Below are positions 1 to 8,879 of a stretch of DNA of 64,000 bases, piece by piece. A program made the translations under genes and the position numbers. Source of the stretch: Aureispira sp963837355. GTDB lineage: Bacteria; Bacteroidota; Bacteroidia; Chitinophagales; Saprospiraceae. The stretch covers positions 62,001 to 126,000 of the forward strand of contig CAWIMY010000010.1 in NCBI GenBank assembly GCA_963837355.1, read 5' to 3'. Positions within the stretch are counted from its first letter, which is position 1. Every line of letters starts with the position of its first letter. A model generated the notes under the pieces. It had not been told where the DNA came from. It ran no database searches and saw nothing but the letters and a program-made list of their open reading frames with translations.

Positions 1-851
1 TAGCGGCTCAAGGCCAATAAATCACCACTATCCAAGCGGATGCCTTGTAATTCATAGCCTTGGGTGCGCAAATACTTTCCTACTCGAATAGCGGTCGCAA
101 TGCCTGCCTTGGTATTATAAGTATCTACTAAAAAAATACAATCGGCAGGAAGCGCTTGCGCGTACGCTTCAAAAGCGTGTTGCTCCTCGTCAAAACTCAT
201 GACCCAGCTGTGGCTGTGGGTGCCCTTGACGGGAATACCATATAACTTGCCCGCCAGCACATTGCTACTGGCTGTGCAGCCGCCAATATAGGCCGAGCGG
301 CTAGCCGTCAACCCTCCATCAATTCCCTGTGCGCGCCGCAAACCGAATTCCAACACAGGAGCGCCTTGGGCAGCTTGTACTATACGTGCAGCTTTGGTCG
401 CTATAAGCGTTGGAAAATTTACCAAGTTCAGCAGGGCCGTTTCAATCAATTGCGCCTCGATCAAGGGCGCTGTAATGCGCAACAAAGGTTGGTTGGCAAA
501 AACAATGGTGCCTTCGGCAATGGCGGCTAATTGCCCTGTAAAACGGAGTTGCTGCAAGTAATCCAAAAAGGCCGTTTCAAATAAGGGCTGCTCTTGGGCA
601 TTGCGAAGCGTTGCCAAATAGGCTAGGTCACTTTCTGTAAATTGAAAGTGCTGCAACCAGCTCACTACGTCTTCTAACCCCGCTACTAGAGCAAAATTTC
701 CCTGAAAAGGATTTTTTCTATAGTACCAATGAAACACCGCTTGTTCCTTGATGCGCCCTGCTTTCCAATAGCCATAAGCCATCGTCAATTGATAAAGGTC
801 CGTTAATAAACCGAGGCTACTGTGGTAACGCTGTTGCAAAGAGTTATTCAT
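1..851 (-). CDS. pncB: Nicotinate phosphoribosyltransferase (5' part; runs off the left edge)
   Basis: This enzyme converts nicotinate and PRPP to nicotinate mononucleotide in NAD salvage (Preiss-Handler pathway). The reading frame is open from ATG at 849-851 to the window edge, giving 283 codons without a stop. The N-terminus contains the family signature LTDLYQLTMAYGYW near residues 15-28. Further in come FHWYYRKNPFQGNFA, the conserved EFGLRRAQG block, and GTHSHSWVMSF with the catalytic-loop His. The last visible residues, QGIRLDSGDLLALS, belong to the phosphate-binding region, so perhaps 200 residues at the C-terminus lie outside the window. It is divergent from the pseudouridine synthase to its right, with a shared 184-bp upstream region. 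The identification rests on several independent motifs and is firm; the C-terminal end is unknown. Confidence 0.93.
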   Translation of the reverse strand, partial: MNNSLQQRYHSSLGLLTDLYQLTMAYGYWKAGRIKEQAVFHWYYRKNPFQGNFALVAGLEDVVSWLQHFQFTESDLAYLATLRNAQEQPLFETAFLDYLQQLRFTGQLAAIAEGTIVFANQPLLRITAPLIEAQLIETALLNLVNFPTLIATKAARIVQAAQGAPVLEFGLRRAQGIDGGLTASRSAYIGGCTASSNVLAGKLYGIPVKGTHSHSWVMSFDEEQHAFEAYAQALPADCIFLVDTYNTKAGIATAIRVGKYLRTQGYELQGIRLDSGDLLALSR

Positions 852-1035
852 AAAAAATGGAAAGTAGCAGGACAAAAAACTTAAATTTAAGTAGACTTAA
901 CTTGTTGGGGGTTGTTTTGTTCCTATCTTGTAGGTTCTGCTAGTTTCTTAGAAATAGCTAGCTTTGTTTAAATTGTAAACTAAGAACGTTCTTTTTTATT
1001 AGAACGACAACACCATGCTCTAGTATTTGATTATT

Positions 1036-1770
1036 ATGACAAAAAAGAAGTACCAAATTCTGTGGGAGGACGATCATTTAGCCTTGGTAAATAAGCCCAG
1101 TGGGCTCTTGACCATTCCTGACCGTTATCGGGCAGATTTACCTAATTTATACAACCTGTTGCAAGAACAGTATGGCGAAATGTACGTCGTTCATCGTTTG
1201 GACAAAGGGACAAGCGGTATTGTGTGCTTTGCTAAAACAGCAGAAGCACATCGTTTGTTGAGTCAGCAATTTGAAGCGCGTACGCCTGTCAAGCAATATT
1301 ATGCCTTGGTGAAGGGCGTACCTTATGACCGAGTAGGAAAAATAGAAATCGGCCTGTCTTCCAAAAAAGAGGGAGGAATGCGCATTGATGCCAAGCGTGG
1401 GAAGCCCTCTATTACGGCGTACGAAGTGGTCGAAGAATTTGGACATTATGCCTTGTTACAAGCAACGATTTTAACAGGAAGAATGCACCAGATACGGATA
1501 CATTTCAAACATCTAGGGCACGGCTTGGTCGTTGATCCGTTATACGGTAGCCCTGATGGTCTATACTTATCGGAAATTAAGCGCAAGCGCTTTAATTTGA
1601 AGCGAGAGAGCGACGAACGGCCTTTATTGAGTCGGGTACCTTTGCATTCTTACCGCTTGCAATTGTTGCATCCTATTTCTGGCGAAACCATTACCCAAGA
1701 ATGCCCTATGCCTAAGGATATGCGGGCAACGCTCAACCAGTTGAGAAAGTGGGATCAGCAAAAGGCTTAA
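1036..1770 (+). CDS. RluA-family RNA pseudouridine synthase
   Basis: It isomerises specific uridines in RNA (rRNA or tRNA) to pseudouridine in the cytoplasm. The catalytic motif HRLDKGTSG is at residues 53-61, with the nucleophilic Asp at 56. The substrate-binding block TGRMHQIRIH and a VVDPLYG-type loop follow, as in RluA/RluC/RluD. There is no N-terminal S4 domain, so it resembles short RluA/TruC-like enzymes; at 244 residues the length fits. I start at ATG 1036 rather than the in-frame TTG at 1027, because alignment to the family begins at about residue 8 after the ATG. The potassium-channel gene follows after 27 bp and may be cotranscribed. The exact RNA target cannot be told from the sequence. 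Confidence 0.9.
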   Translation: MTKKKYQILWEDDHLALVNKPSGLLTIPDRYRADLPNLYNLLQEQYGEMYVVHRLDKGTSGIVCFAKTAEAHRLLSQQFEARTPVKQYYALVKGVPYDRVGKIEIGLSSKKEGGMRIDAKRGKPSITAYEVVEEFGHYALLQATILTGRMHQIRIHFKHLGHGLVVDPLYGSPDGLYLSEIKRKRFNLKRESDERPLLSRVPLHSYRLQLLHPISGETITQECPMPKDMRATLNQLRKWDQQKA

Positions 1771-1797
1771 TTTAATAGGTTTGAAAATCCTACTCGG

Positions 1798-2922
1798 ATG
1801 CTACATACTAGTTTAAAACGAAATATAGACAGGGATTTAAAACGCAATTCGGTACGCTTAATTCGATTTCAGCGGGTCAATAAATACATCCGTAAAATTG
1901 TTTTGGGGGTCGTCTTGTTATTTGCCACTACCATAACGGGTATTTTTGGCTTCATCCTTATTGATGATTATACGTTTTGGGAGGCTTTTTATATGACTAT
2001 TATTACCCTCTCCACAGTAGGGTACGGGGAGGTGAATACCTTGTCGCAAGGTGGGCGTATTTTTACGTCCTTCCTAATTTTGTTTAACTTAGGGGTATTC
2101 GCTTATGCTATTACTATTATTTCTAATTTCATAGTAGAAGGAGATCTACGCGCTTTTTTAAAAGAGTATAAGATGTATAAGAAGGTTCACGAGATGGAAG
2201 ACCATACTATTGTTTGCGGTTATGGGAAGCATGGACGGCAAGTTTGCGAGGAGTTGAGGCAGAGTAATTTGCCCTTTGTGGTCATTGAAATCAACAATGA
2301 TTTATTGGAAGAAATTAGCGATCCTTCTTACCGTTGGTTGCACGGCGATGCTACATCGGATGAACTTTTGCTGGAAGCGCGGATTGATCGAGCCAAGGCC
2401 GTTGTTGTGACTTATAGCGAGGACGCTTTAAATGTTTACACGGTGTTGACGGCGCGGCAGCTCAACCCTGATTTGCGCATTATTACCCGCGCTTCAGACC
2501 GTACCGCCGAGAAAAAATTACTTCGAGCAGGTGCCAACCACGTTGTCATGACCGAGATAATTGGTGGTTTTTATATGGCCACGCTCATTCACCAACCCAA
2601 TGTGGTAGAATTCTTTAGCATCATCTCCAATATGGGCGATGTATCCATTCATTTTAAAGAGGTCTTCTACGAACAACTCAAAAAAGAATATAGAAACAAG
2701 ACTATTCGCGATCTAAGTTTGCGCGCTGCTACAGGGGTAAACATCATCGGGGCACGGTTGCCCAATGGCGACTACGTGGTCAACCCCAAACCTGATTTGT
2801 TTATCAAAAAAGGAATGAGTTTAGTGATTTTAGGTGATTTGAATCAAATTCAGGTATTCAAAGAGTGCATTTTGGTCGATGTTCCACCTACTGGCGAAAC
2901 ACAAATAATGACTCGTTCTTAG
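1798..2922 (+). CDS. Two-TM potassium channel with RCK (TrkA-N/TrkA-C) domain
   Basis: This is an inner-membrane K+ channel subunit gated by a cytoplasmic ligand-binding domain. Two hydrophobic helices (about residues 32-56 and 88-112) flank a pore loop with the selectivity filter TVGYGE at 73-78. A TrkA-N Rossmann domain starts at about residue 135, with the nucleotide-binding motif GYGKHGRQV at 141-149. A TrkA-C domain occupies roughly residues 290-365. This order is that of MthK/Kch-type channels, and 374 residues is typical. It lies 18 bp upstream of a four-helix membrane protein, so the two may be cotranscribed. Whether the ligand is Ca2+, NAD(H) or another nucleotide cannot be read from the sequence. 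Confidence 0.92.
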   Translation: MLHTSLKRNIDRDLKRNSVRLIRFQRVNKYIRKIVLGVVLLFATTITGIFGFILIDDYTFWEAFYMTIITLSTVGYGEVNTLSQGGRIFTSFLILFNLGVFAYAITIISNFIVEGDLRAFLKEYKMYKKVHEMEDHTIVCGYGKHGRQVCEELRQSNLPFVVIEINNDLLEEISDPSYRWLHGDATSDELLLEARIDRAKAVVVTYSEDALNVYTVLTARQLNPDLRIITRASDRTAEKKLLRAGANHVVMTEIIGGFYMATLIHQPNVVEFFSIISNMGDVSIHFKEVFYEQLKKEYRNKTIRDLSLRAATGVNIIGARLPNGDYVVNPKPDLFIKKGMSLVILGDLNQIQVFKECILVDVPPTGETQIMTRS

Positions 2923-2940
2923 TAATCAAAATTCCCTACC

Positions 2941-3750
2941 ATGTTGAAATTTTTCAGAGCTGCTATTGAAGACGATGACTTATTAGACCACGAGCTGTTT
3001 GGGGATCAGCCCAGGAGTTTGAACCGCGAGCGGATGAAATTGGGCTATTGGGTGCGCTTTGTTTGTGTGCTTGCTTTGTTGATTGCAAGTACAGGCTTGG
3101 TTTTCTTTACTTATATCTTTGGTTTAGAACTTGGTTTCGGTAGAAACATACCTTACAAGGTAGGGATATTTGCTGGTGGTCTTCTTTGGTTGATTGCCTT
3201 GGTATTCTCCGTCAAGAAAGCACTTAAGGGGAGCTTTTATGCAAGAGTAACTACGTTAGTGTTGCTTATACTGGCCGCTGGATTGGGTTACTTTTACTAT
3301 GCTTACGTCAATCAATATGGCTGGTTCCTCAATGATGGATTCCGCTACTCTAGAATGAGCCACATGCGGTTATTTGAGCTGGTGCTGCTAATTGGTTTCT
3401 CTAGTGCAGGATTGTTAGCATTTCCTGCTGCCTACTTTGGCTGGCAATATGCCCAAAGCCTACGCATTCCACAAGTAGAAGAAAACGATTGGGCATGGAA
3501 AACTAAGACGGCAAAAATTGGTCTAAAGGCTTGGCGCTTAGGTGCCTTAAGTTTTATTGCTTTGGGCATTGCCCTTGGGCCAGTTATCGTAGAGGAGCTG
3601 GAGCGGTACTACCGTCGATACAATAGCAACTATCCCGTATACACTCCAAAATTAGAGGTAGAAGAAGCAATAGAAATGCCCGAAGAAGATATGTTGATAG
3701 AGGAATTTCCCCCTTCTGAAGTGGAGGACAATGCTCCTGAAATAGACTAG
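2941..3750 (+). CDS. Hypothetical multi-pass membrane protein
   Basis: I do not recognise this 269-residue family. The N-terminal 35 residues are charged and cytoplasm-like. Hydrophobic stretches follow at about 36-62, 70-88, 97-121, 144-168 and 196-217. The tail (about 222-269) is very acidic, rich in Glu and Pro. It begins 18 bp after the K+ channel gene and is probably cotranscribed with it, so a role tied to ion homeostasis or the envelope is conceivable but not shown. The stop codon overlaps the stop of the convergent DUF5362 gene within the palindrome CTAG (3747-3750). Confidence 0.75.
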   Translation: MLKFFRAAIEDDDLLDHELFGDQPRSLNRERMKLGYWVRFVCVLALLIASTGLVFFTYIFGLELGFGRNIPYKVGIFAGGLLWLIALVFSVKKALKGSFYARVTTLVLLILAAGLGYFYYAYVNQYGWFLNDGFRYSRMSHMRLFELVLLIGFSSAGLLAFPAAYFGWQYAQSLRIPQVEENDWAWKTKTAKIGLKAWRLGALSFIALGIALGPVIVEELERYYRRYNSNYPVYTPKLEVEEAIEMPEEDMLIEEFPPSEVEDNAPEID

Positions 3751-4196
3751 CTACTAGCGCCTGCGTACAAGCCGACAAAAAAGAAAATCGAGAACGTGAA
3801 GAGTATAAAAAAGCCAATAATCACCCAAAGGTTTTTGTTGTTTTCCACCGCTTCATCAAAATAACGGATATCCTTGTAGAGGGTGTATTTTTTTAGATTA
3901 CTACCGTAGCGATAGACCAGCAAGCTGACAAAACCAGCACCAACGCATAACATCATCGCCAAAAACAAAAGCATAATAATGCTATTGTCAGGGTATCGAC
4001 CTGATTTAGAAATACCAGCAGCATTAAATACTCCAATAAACATAAGCAAGGTAAGCAGTCCGCAAACAATCATGCCCAGCATACCCAAATAACGGAGAAA
4101 ACCCGCCGTATTCATGAGGTCTTCCATCATATCACCCGTGATGCCTGAATTGCCTTTTTTACTATTATCGTCGTCTAATAAATTGATTGTTTCCAT
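3747..4196 (-). CDS. DUF5362-like small membrane protein
   Basis: A 149-residue protein with an acidic N-terminus followed by four hydrophobic segments. After helix 2 it carries the sequence YRYGSNLKKYTLYKD and then an AVENNKNLW-type loop before the last helix. This layout matches the DUF5362 family of Bacteroidota membrane proteins, whose function is unknown. The next gene on the same strand (4245-4706) has the same architecture, so the two look like tandem paralogues 48 bp apart and probably form one transcript. Family assignment is by pattern recognition only. Confidence 0.7.
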   Translation of the reverse strand: METINLLDDDNSKKGNSGITGDMMEDLMNTAGFLRYLGMLGMIVCGLLTLLMFIGVFNAAGISKSGRYPDNSIIMLLFLAMMLCVGAGFVSLLVYRYGSNLKKYTLYKDIRYFDEAVENNKNLWVIIGFFILFTFSIFFFVGLYAGASS

Positions 4197-4244
4197 GAGG
4201 GGTTAGGGTAGGAGAAGGGGTTAAAAGAAAAAAGTAAAGAGCGC

Positions 4245-4706
4245 TTAAAAAGCGGCATTTCGGCTAACGATTATATTGTAAGCAAGCATTAAGAGGTATA
4301 CGAAGAGCATAAGCGATACCAAAACGGCGGCAATTCGCCAATAACTAAGCTGGCGCTCAAATGATTTTGCTAGATTGTCATAATCTTTCGTTTTGACAAA
4401 ATTACTGGTCTGTTTCCCATAGTCGTAAAGAACATAGGAGACATAAAAACTAAAAACAGTCATCGCGATATAGAAAATTATTCCCAAAAAGAGCCAGAAA
4501 AAAGCTTCTTTAGAGGCGTATTGAATATAAACGCTTAGTGGTTTTGCGAGATTCCAAACAATGCTAATTACAGAAAGCGCCGAGGAGATAAGCCCCAGTA
4601 TGCCCACAAAACGCACCCATTTGGAGGTGGTATCTAAGTGGTTGATAATACGTGGGGAGAGTGCTTTTTGTGGTTCGTTGACAAAAGTAGATTGCTCGAT
4701 AAGCAT
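4245..4706 (-). CDS. DUF5362-like small membrane protein (paralogue)
   Basis: A 153-residue, four-helix membrane protein. Between helix 3 and helix 4 it carries LYDYGKQTSNFVKTKDYDNL, equivalent to the YRYGSNLKKYTLYKD region of its neighbour at 3747-4196. The N-terminal 30 residues are soluble and polar. The ATG at 4706 gives a start 30 residues before the first helix, as in the paralogue. It probably leads a two-gene transcript. No function can be assigned. Confidence 0.7.
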   Translation of the reverse strand: MLIEQSTFVNEPQKALSPRIINHLDTTSKWVRFVGILGLISSALSVISIVWNLAKPLSVYIQYASKEAFFWLFLGIIFYIAMTVFSFYVSYVLYDYGKQTSNFVKTKDYDNLAKSFERQLSYWRIAAVLVSLMLFVYLLMLAYNIIVSRNAAF

Positions 4707-4857
4707 AATAGGGGTATTGTAGGGTGGTTGTGTATAGTATTCTAGGCAATAATAAGTGTTTTGTTCTTAGAAAAGAAGTATTTTGCCATAGTATTTTACA
4801 TGCATAGGATAAAAATAGCCTCTAGCAGCTATTCAAATTTTATAAATAACGACCTAT

Positions 4858-5436
4858 ATGAAGGCTTTTGTTGATGCCCTACGGCAAATCATTGCAATTT
4901 CTGAAACAGAAATAACTGCTTTTTCGAGTTACTGTTACTCCAAAAAAATCAAAAAGAAAACCCGTTTAACCCGTGTGGGAGTAATTCCACAAGAGATATT
5001 TTTTATCACCAAAGGATTATTAAGAGTGGTGGTAGAAGACGAGGGGGGGACGGCGCATAGTATGCATTTTGCTTTGGAAGGGCAATTTATTTGTGATTAT
5101 GCTTGCTTTATGCAACAGACTCCTGCTCTGTATTACTTAGAGGCGCTAGAAGATACAGAAGTGGTCATCTTGCCGCGCAAAGCTATTGAGTGGAGCTATA
5201 CCCATCTAACAGAAGGGGATCGAATGGGAAGACGCATCGCCGAATTTTATTTTATCTATTATGATAATCGAATAAAAAACAGCTACACCAAGAACCCTAA
5301 AGAACGCTATGACGCTATTACGGACGTTTTTCCCAATATCCACAACCGTGTTCCACAGCACATGATTGCTTCCTATTTAGGTATTAGCTCCGTGCATTTG
5401 AGCCGTCTAAAGAAGCAAGCGTTCCTCAAAACCTAA
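4858..5436 (+). CDS. Crp/Fnr-family transcriptional regulator
   Basis: A 192-residue cytoplasmic DNA-binding regulator. The N-terminal cyclic-nucleotide-binding-like beta-roll covers about residues 15-120, with the typical ITKGLLRVVVEDEGG strand-turn-strand. The C-terminal winged helix-turn-helix contains VPQHMIASYLGISSVHLSRL at about residues 166-185. As in most Bacteroidota members, the canonical cAMP-binding signature of E. coli CRP (RxSAE in the phosphate-binding cassette) is not visible, so the ligand is unknown. It is single-gene with its own upstream region, and precedes a membrane protein on the same strand after about 100 bp, a possible target. Confidence 0.87.
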   Translation: MKAFVDALRQIIAISETEITAFSSYCYSKKIKKKTRLTRVGVIPQEIFFITKGLLRVVVEDEGGTAHSMHFALEGQFICDYACFMQQTPALYYLEALEDTEVVILPRKAIEWSYTHLTEGDRMGRRIAEFYFIYYDNRIKNSYTKNPKERYDAITDVFPNIHNRVPQHMIASYLGISSVHLSRLKKQAFLKT

Positions 5437-5533
5437 ACAATTGTTATCGTTTTTGGAGAAGACAACCTCGATCTTTGTTTAAGCGCAATTGAACGATAGC
5501 GCGCATTTTATAACACACAAACAAAGAACGAAC

Positions 5534-6313
5534 ATGACTTTTTTGCAGGAATTGAAACGGCGCAATAGTCCCTTGTATAGATTTGGTTTAATGAATGGAA
5601 TTGCTGCGCTCTTGTTTGGAGTCATCAGTTTATGGTACCCCTTTGAATTTGCAGGGGTCAACGCTTGGTACAAGCCGATTAAATTTATGCTGTCTACGAT
5701 TCTTTATGCTTGGGCAATGGCTTGGTATACAGGGTACTTCCCAAAAGTAGGAGCGGTGCTTCCTAAGAATATTCGGGTATTTAACTGGGTGATTATTATT
5801 ACTTTAGGTTTTGAAGTGGTCTATATTACGGCACAAGCCGCCCGTGGCTTAGCCTCTCATTACAACGATACTACGCCTTACTATTCGGCCTTATTTACTT
5901 TAATGGCCTTAGCGGCCACCATTGCGAGTTTGGCAACGGGATATATTGGTATTAAGTTCTGTACGCAGTCCTTTCCCGAATTGTCTAAACGCTACCTATG
6001 GGCGCTGCGCTTGGGAATTTTTATCTTTGTAATTTTTGCCTTAGAAGGGTATGTAATGGGCGAAAACAAAGCGCATACCGTAGGTTTTTCTGATGGTAAA
6101 GACGGGTTGCCCTTCTTAAATTGGAGCAGGCGCGTAGGCGATTTGCGCGTTGCCCACTTCATTGGGATGCACGCGCTGCAAATCTTGCCTTTGCTGGCTT
6201 TTTATGTTTTGAAAACGACCTGGCAGGTCTTATTGGCAGCACTTTTATATTTTCTGTTGGCGGTTTTTGTTTTAATACAAGCGTTGTTGCACAACCCTTT
6301 TCTACCGTTCTAA
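5534..6313 (+). CDS. Hypothetical seven-TM membrane protein
   Basis: This 259-residue integral membrane protein has about seven hydrophobic helices (for example near residues 20-38, 51-66, 81-99, 118-142, 158-178, 208-227 and 232-252). Conserved-looking blocks are WYKPIKFMLST after helix 1 and RVAHFIGMHALQILPLLAFY before the last helices. I start at ATG 5534 (MTFLQELKRR) rather than the upstream in-frame TTG at 5489, since the extra 15 residues are polar and unlike a signal sequence. The histidine pair in the HFIGMHA block could bind haem or metal, but this is speculation. It ends by overlapping the stop of the convergent YeeE-like gene. Confidence 0.75.
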   Translation: MTFLQELKRRNSPLYRFGLMNGIAALLFGVISLWYPFEFAGVNAWYKPIKFMLSTILYAWAMAWYTGYFPKVGAVLPKNIRVFNWVIIITLGFEVVYITAQAARGLASHYNDTTPYYSALFTLMALAATIASLATGYIGIKFCTQSFPELSKRYLWALRLGIFIFVIFALEGYVMGENKAHTVGFSDGKDGLPFLNWSRRVGDLRVAHFIGMHALQILPLLAFYVLKTTWQVLLAALLYFLLAVFVLIQALLHNPFLPF

Positions 6314-6724
6314 TGAGGCAGCTTATCCCGTACCAATCCATAAGTAAACGTACCTAATAGGGCACTCCCAATAACTACTATGAATATGCCGAAAGCCGTT
6401 GCCCAACAAGGTATACATCGGCCCTGGACAAGCACCAGAAAGTGCCCAGCCCAACCCAAATACACTACCGCCCAATAAATAGCGCGCAACACTTTTGTCC
6501 TTGTCCGTGAACGTAATAGGAGTACCTTCTGTCGTGCGCACTTGGTAGCGCTTGATGAGCTGTACGGCTACTACGCCAATAGCCAAGGCCGAACCAATAA
6601 TGCCATACATATGAAAGGCCTGAAAGCGAAACATTTCCTGTATTCGATACCAAGAAATAGCTTCTGATTTGGTCATAACAATACCAAATAAAATCCCAAC
6701 CGCAAAAAAATGCAATAACCGCAT
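6310..6724 (-). pseudogene. YeeE/YedE-family (DUF6691-type) transporter half, frameshifted
   Basis: It encodes the small half of a YeeE/YedE sulfur-compound transporter, partner of the gene just upstream (6788-7345). The first frame runs MRLLHFFAVGILFG... through GLGWALSGACPGPMYTLLGNG, the conserved Cys-Pro-Gly-Pro block of the family. It then continues as unrelated sequence. The expected C-terminus (FGIFIVVIGSALLGTFTYG and a terminal LPH) is found in another frame and ends at 6310. Removing one base from the AAA run at 6392-6394 (TTT on the coding strand) joins the two into a normal protein of about 137 residues. The cause could be a real mutation or an assembly error in a short homopolymer. 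It is the last gene of the sulfur operon. Confidence 0.82.
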
Positions 6725-6787
6725 AAGACAATTTTTTTATAACAAATAAAATAGACAATCGGGCGTGGCTCCGCAAAATAAAAAGAC

Positions 6788-7345
6788 TTAGAAAATTAAT
6801 GGAAATACGATATGCGTCATCAGCAAGCCCCCTATAAAAAAACCGATAACGGCAATCAAAGAAGGGACTTGTAAATTGGCAAGGCCACTAATGGCGTGTC
6901 CCGAAGTACAGCCTCCTGCCCAGCGGGAGCCAAAGCCGACTAAGAAACCACCAACCACCAGTACCAAAAATCCCGACACGGTGGTTAAGCTCGACCAATC
7001 GAATAGCGTTTTGGGCGCTAGTCCGCCATCAAAAGGAATGTCCAAGGCTTGCAAATCGGCCACTGTGGCTGCAGATAAGGCCAAGGGCGCTGGATTGGGC
7101 CAAACAACGCCTGCTAAATAGCCGCCCACAATAGCGCCGAGCACAAATACTAAATTCCAGCGTTGCGCTTTCCAGTCAAAGCGAAAAAAAGCGGCTTGCT
7201 TTCCTGCTCCTCCAATGGCGCAAAGACTGCGCAAGGTGCTGCTCACGCCAAAGCTGCCCCCCAACCACAAAAGCAAAACCATGACCAACGCAATCATCGG
7301 CCCCGAAAAATACCAAGGCCAAGCGCCTTGTAAGAATGTCAACAT
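6788..7345 (-). CDS. YeeE/YedE-family sulfur transporter subunit
   Basis: A 185-residue inner-membrane protein of the YeeE/YedE (thiosulfate/sulfur-compound transport) superfamily. The signature GGCTSGHAISGL is at about residues 145-156; in the family the Cys of this loop passes the sulfur substrate. About five hydrophobic helices are visible. It pairs with the short half-transporter downstream (6310-6724), 63 bp away, as these split transporters usually do. Upstream are an MBL-rhodanese persulfide dioxygenase, a TauE exporter and an ArsR regulator, so uptake or movement of reduced sulfur is the likely role. The exact substrate is not determined. Confidence 0.87.
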   Translation of the reverse strand: MLTFLQGAWPWYFSGPMIALVMVLLLWLGGSFGVSSTLRSLCAIGGAGKQAAFFRFDWKAQRWNLVFVLGAIVGGYLAGVVWPNPAPLALSAATVADLQALDIPFDGGLAPKTLFDWSSLTTVSGFLVLVVGGFLVGFGSRWAGGCTSGHAISGLANLQVPSLIAVIGFFIGGLLMTHIVFPLIF

Positions 7346-7385
7346 AATAGAAGAATTAGTAGAAATTAGAACATAGGAAGCCTTA

Positions 7386-7414
7386 TCCTGCTCCGAAGTT
7401 GAATCGGAGCAGGA
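7386..7414. repeat. Perfect 11-bp stem-loop between two sulfur-operon genes
   Basis: TCCTGCTCCGA at 7386-7396 pairs perfectly with TCGGAGCAGGA at 7404-7414 around a 7-nt loop. It lies between the stop of the persulfide dioxygenase gene and the start of the YeeE gene, both on the minus strand. No clean T-tract follows it on the minus strand, while a T-rich run follows on the plus strand five bases later. It may stabilise or attenuate the operon mRNA rather than terminate it fully. Confidence 0.6.
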
Positions 7415-7445
7415 GACTTATTTTTTACCAAAAAAGTAGTAGGGA

Positions 7446-8831
7446 TTACGTCGTAGGAACGGTCGTTTCCTTAATTTTCTTGAAACCGCCTTCGACATTA
7501 ATCGGATGGGCCAAGCCGCGCGACAAAAGGATCGAAGACGCAATCATAGAGCGGTAGCCGCCTGCACAATGCACGTAAAACGGTTCCTCTTTCGGAAAAT
7601 CATTGAGGTAATCGTTCAAGTCAGACAAGGGCGTATTGTTGGCCTGTTTAACGTGTGCCTCTTCAAATTCACTGGGTTTGCGCACGTCAAAAATTGGCGC
7701 TTTATGTTCGGGGTATTCCCTCGCAAAAGTTGCTGGACTAATCGAAGTCACTTGTTGCACGGCTCTACCTGCGGCTTTCCAAGCGGCAATGCCCCCTTTT
7801 AGAAAACCCAAGGTATGATCGAAGCCTACTCTAGACAACCGCGTTACCGCTTCTTGTTCTTGTCCTTCGCCGACAACCAACACTAAAGGTTGTTGTACAT
7901 CTACAATTAATTCACCGACCCAAGGAGCAAAGCTGCCTTTGAGGCCAATAAAAATACTGTTGGGAATGTGTCCTGCGGCAAATTCATCGGGCGTACGCAC
8001 GTCCAAAACCAAAGCACCCTGTTCGTTGACAATGTATTCTAATTCATCGGCAGTCAAGGGCTTATTGCCTCTCTCCATGATGTTGTCAATGCTATCATAA
8101 CCACCTTTATTGAGGGCTACATTGAGCGGGAAATACTTAGGTGGTGCGGTCAAGCCATCAGTAACCGCTTCAATAAACTCCGCCTTGGTCATATCGGCCT
8201 GCAAGGCATAATTCATCTCTTTTTGGTTGCCCAACGTATCCACCGTTTCCTTCATCATTTTCTTACCACAAGCCGAACCAGCGCCGTGGGCAGGATAAAC
8301 CGTGATGTGATCGGGTAAAGGCATGATTTTATTTCTCAAACTATCGTAAAGCATTCCCGCCAGATCATCTTGGGTCAAACTGCCCATTTTTTGCGCCAAA
8401 TCAGGGCGGCCCACATCGCCTAGAAAAAGCGTATCGCCTGTGAAAATTGCCTGCTCTTTGCCGTCTTTATCTAATAACAAATAAGTAGTGCTTTCCAAGG
8501 TGTGCCCTGGTGTGTGCAAGACTCTAATGGTCGATTCCCCTACTTTAAATTCTTCCCCATCTTTGGCAATGTGCGCTTGAAAACTAGGATTGGCGCTAGG
8601 GCCGTATACAATAGGTGCTCCTGTTTTTTCGGCCAAGGTGACGTGTCCACTGACAAAATCTGCGTGGAAATGGGTTTCCAAGATATACTTGATCGTGACC
8701 CCATCTTTTTTAGCACGCTCCAAATAAGGAGCCACTTCGCGTAAAGGATCAATGATCACCGCCTCTTTTCCATCTTTAATATAATAAGCGCCTTGCGACA
8801 AGCAACCTGTATAAATTTGTTCGACGTTCAT
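7446..8831 (-). CDS. MBL-fold persulfide dioxygenase fused to two rhodanese domains
   Basis: This 461-residue cytoplasmic enzyme probably oxidises glutathione or other low-molecular-weight persulfide to sulfite (ETHE1/PDO type) and handles sulfane sulfur through its rhodanese modules. The N-terminal metallo-beta-lactamase fold has the metal motif THFHADFVSGH at 53-63 and the conserved HTPGHT block. The first rhodanese domain (about 260-355) has VVGEGQE at the active-site loop and no Cys, so it is inactive. The second (about 365-455) has an active-site Cys at 422 in CAGGYRS. This domain order is common in sulfide-detoxification operons. Sulfite made here could leave through the TauE protein encoded immediately upstream. 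Confidence 0.9.
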   Translation of the reverse strand: MNVEQIYTGCLSQGAYYIKDGKEAVIIDPLREVAPYLERAKKDGVTIKYILETHFHADFVSGHVTLAEKTGAPIVYGPSANPSFQAHIAKDGEEFKVGESTIRVLHTPGHTLESTTYLLLDKDGKEQAIFTGDTLFLGDVGRPDLAQKMGSLTQDDLAGMLYDSLRNKIMPLPDHITVYPAHGAGSACGKKMMKETVDTLGNQKEMNYALQADMTKAEFIEAVTDGLTAPPKYFPLNVALNKGGYDSIDNIMERGNKPLTADELEYIVNEQGALVLDVRTPDEFAAGHIPNSIFIGLKGSFAPWVGELIVDVQQPLVLVVGEGQEQEAVTRLSRVGFDHTLGFLKGGIAAWKAAGRAVQQVTSISPATFAREYPEHKAPIFDVRKPSEFEEAHVKQANNTPLSDLNDYLNDFPKEEPFYVHCAGGYRSMIASSILLSRGLAHPINVEGGFKKIKETTVPTT

Positions 8832-8879
8832 GTCTTTGTGTTTTTATGTAATCTTGTAGTTGTTTAGTACAACCTAATT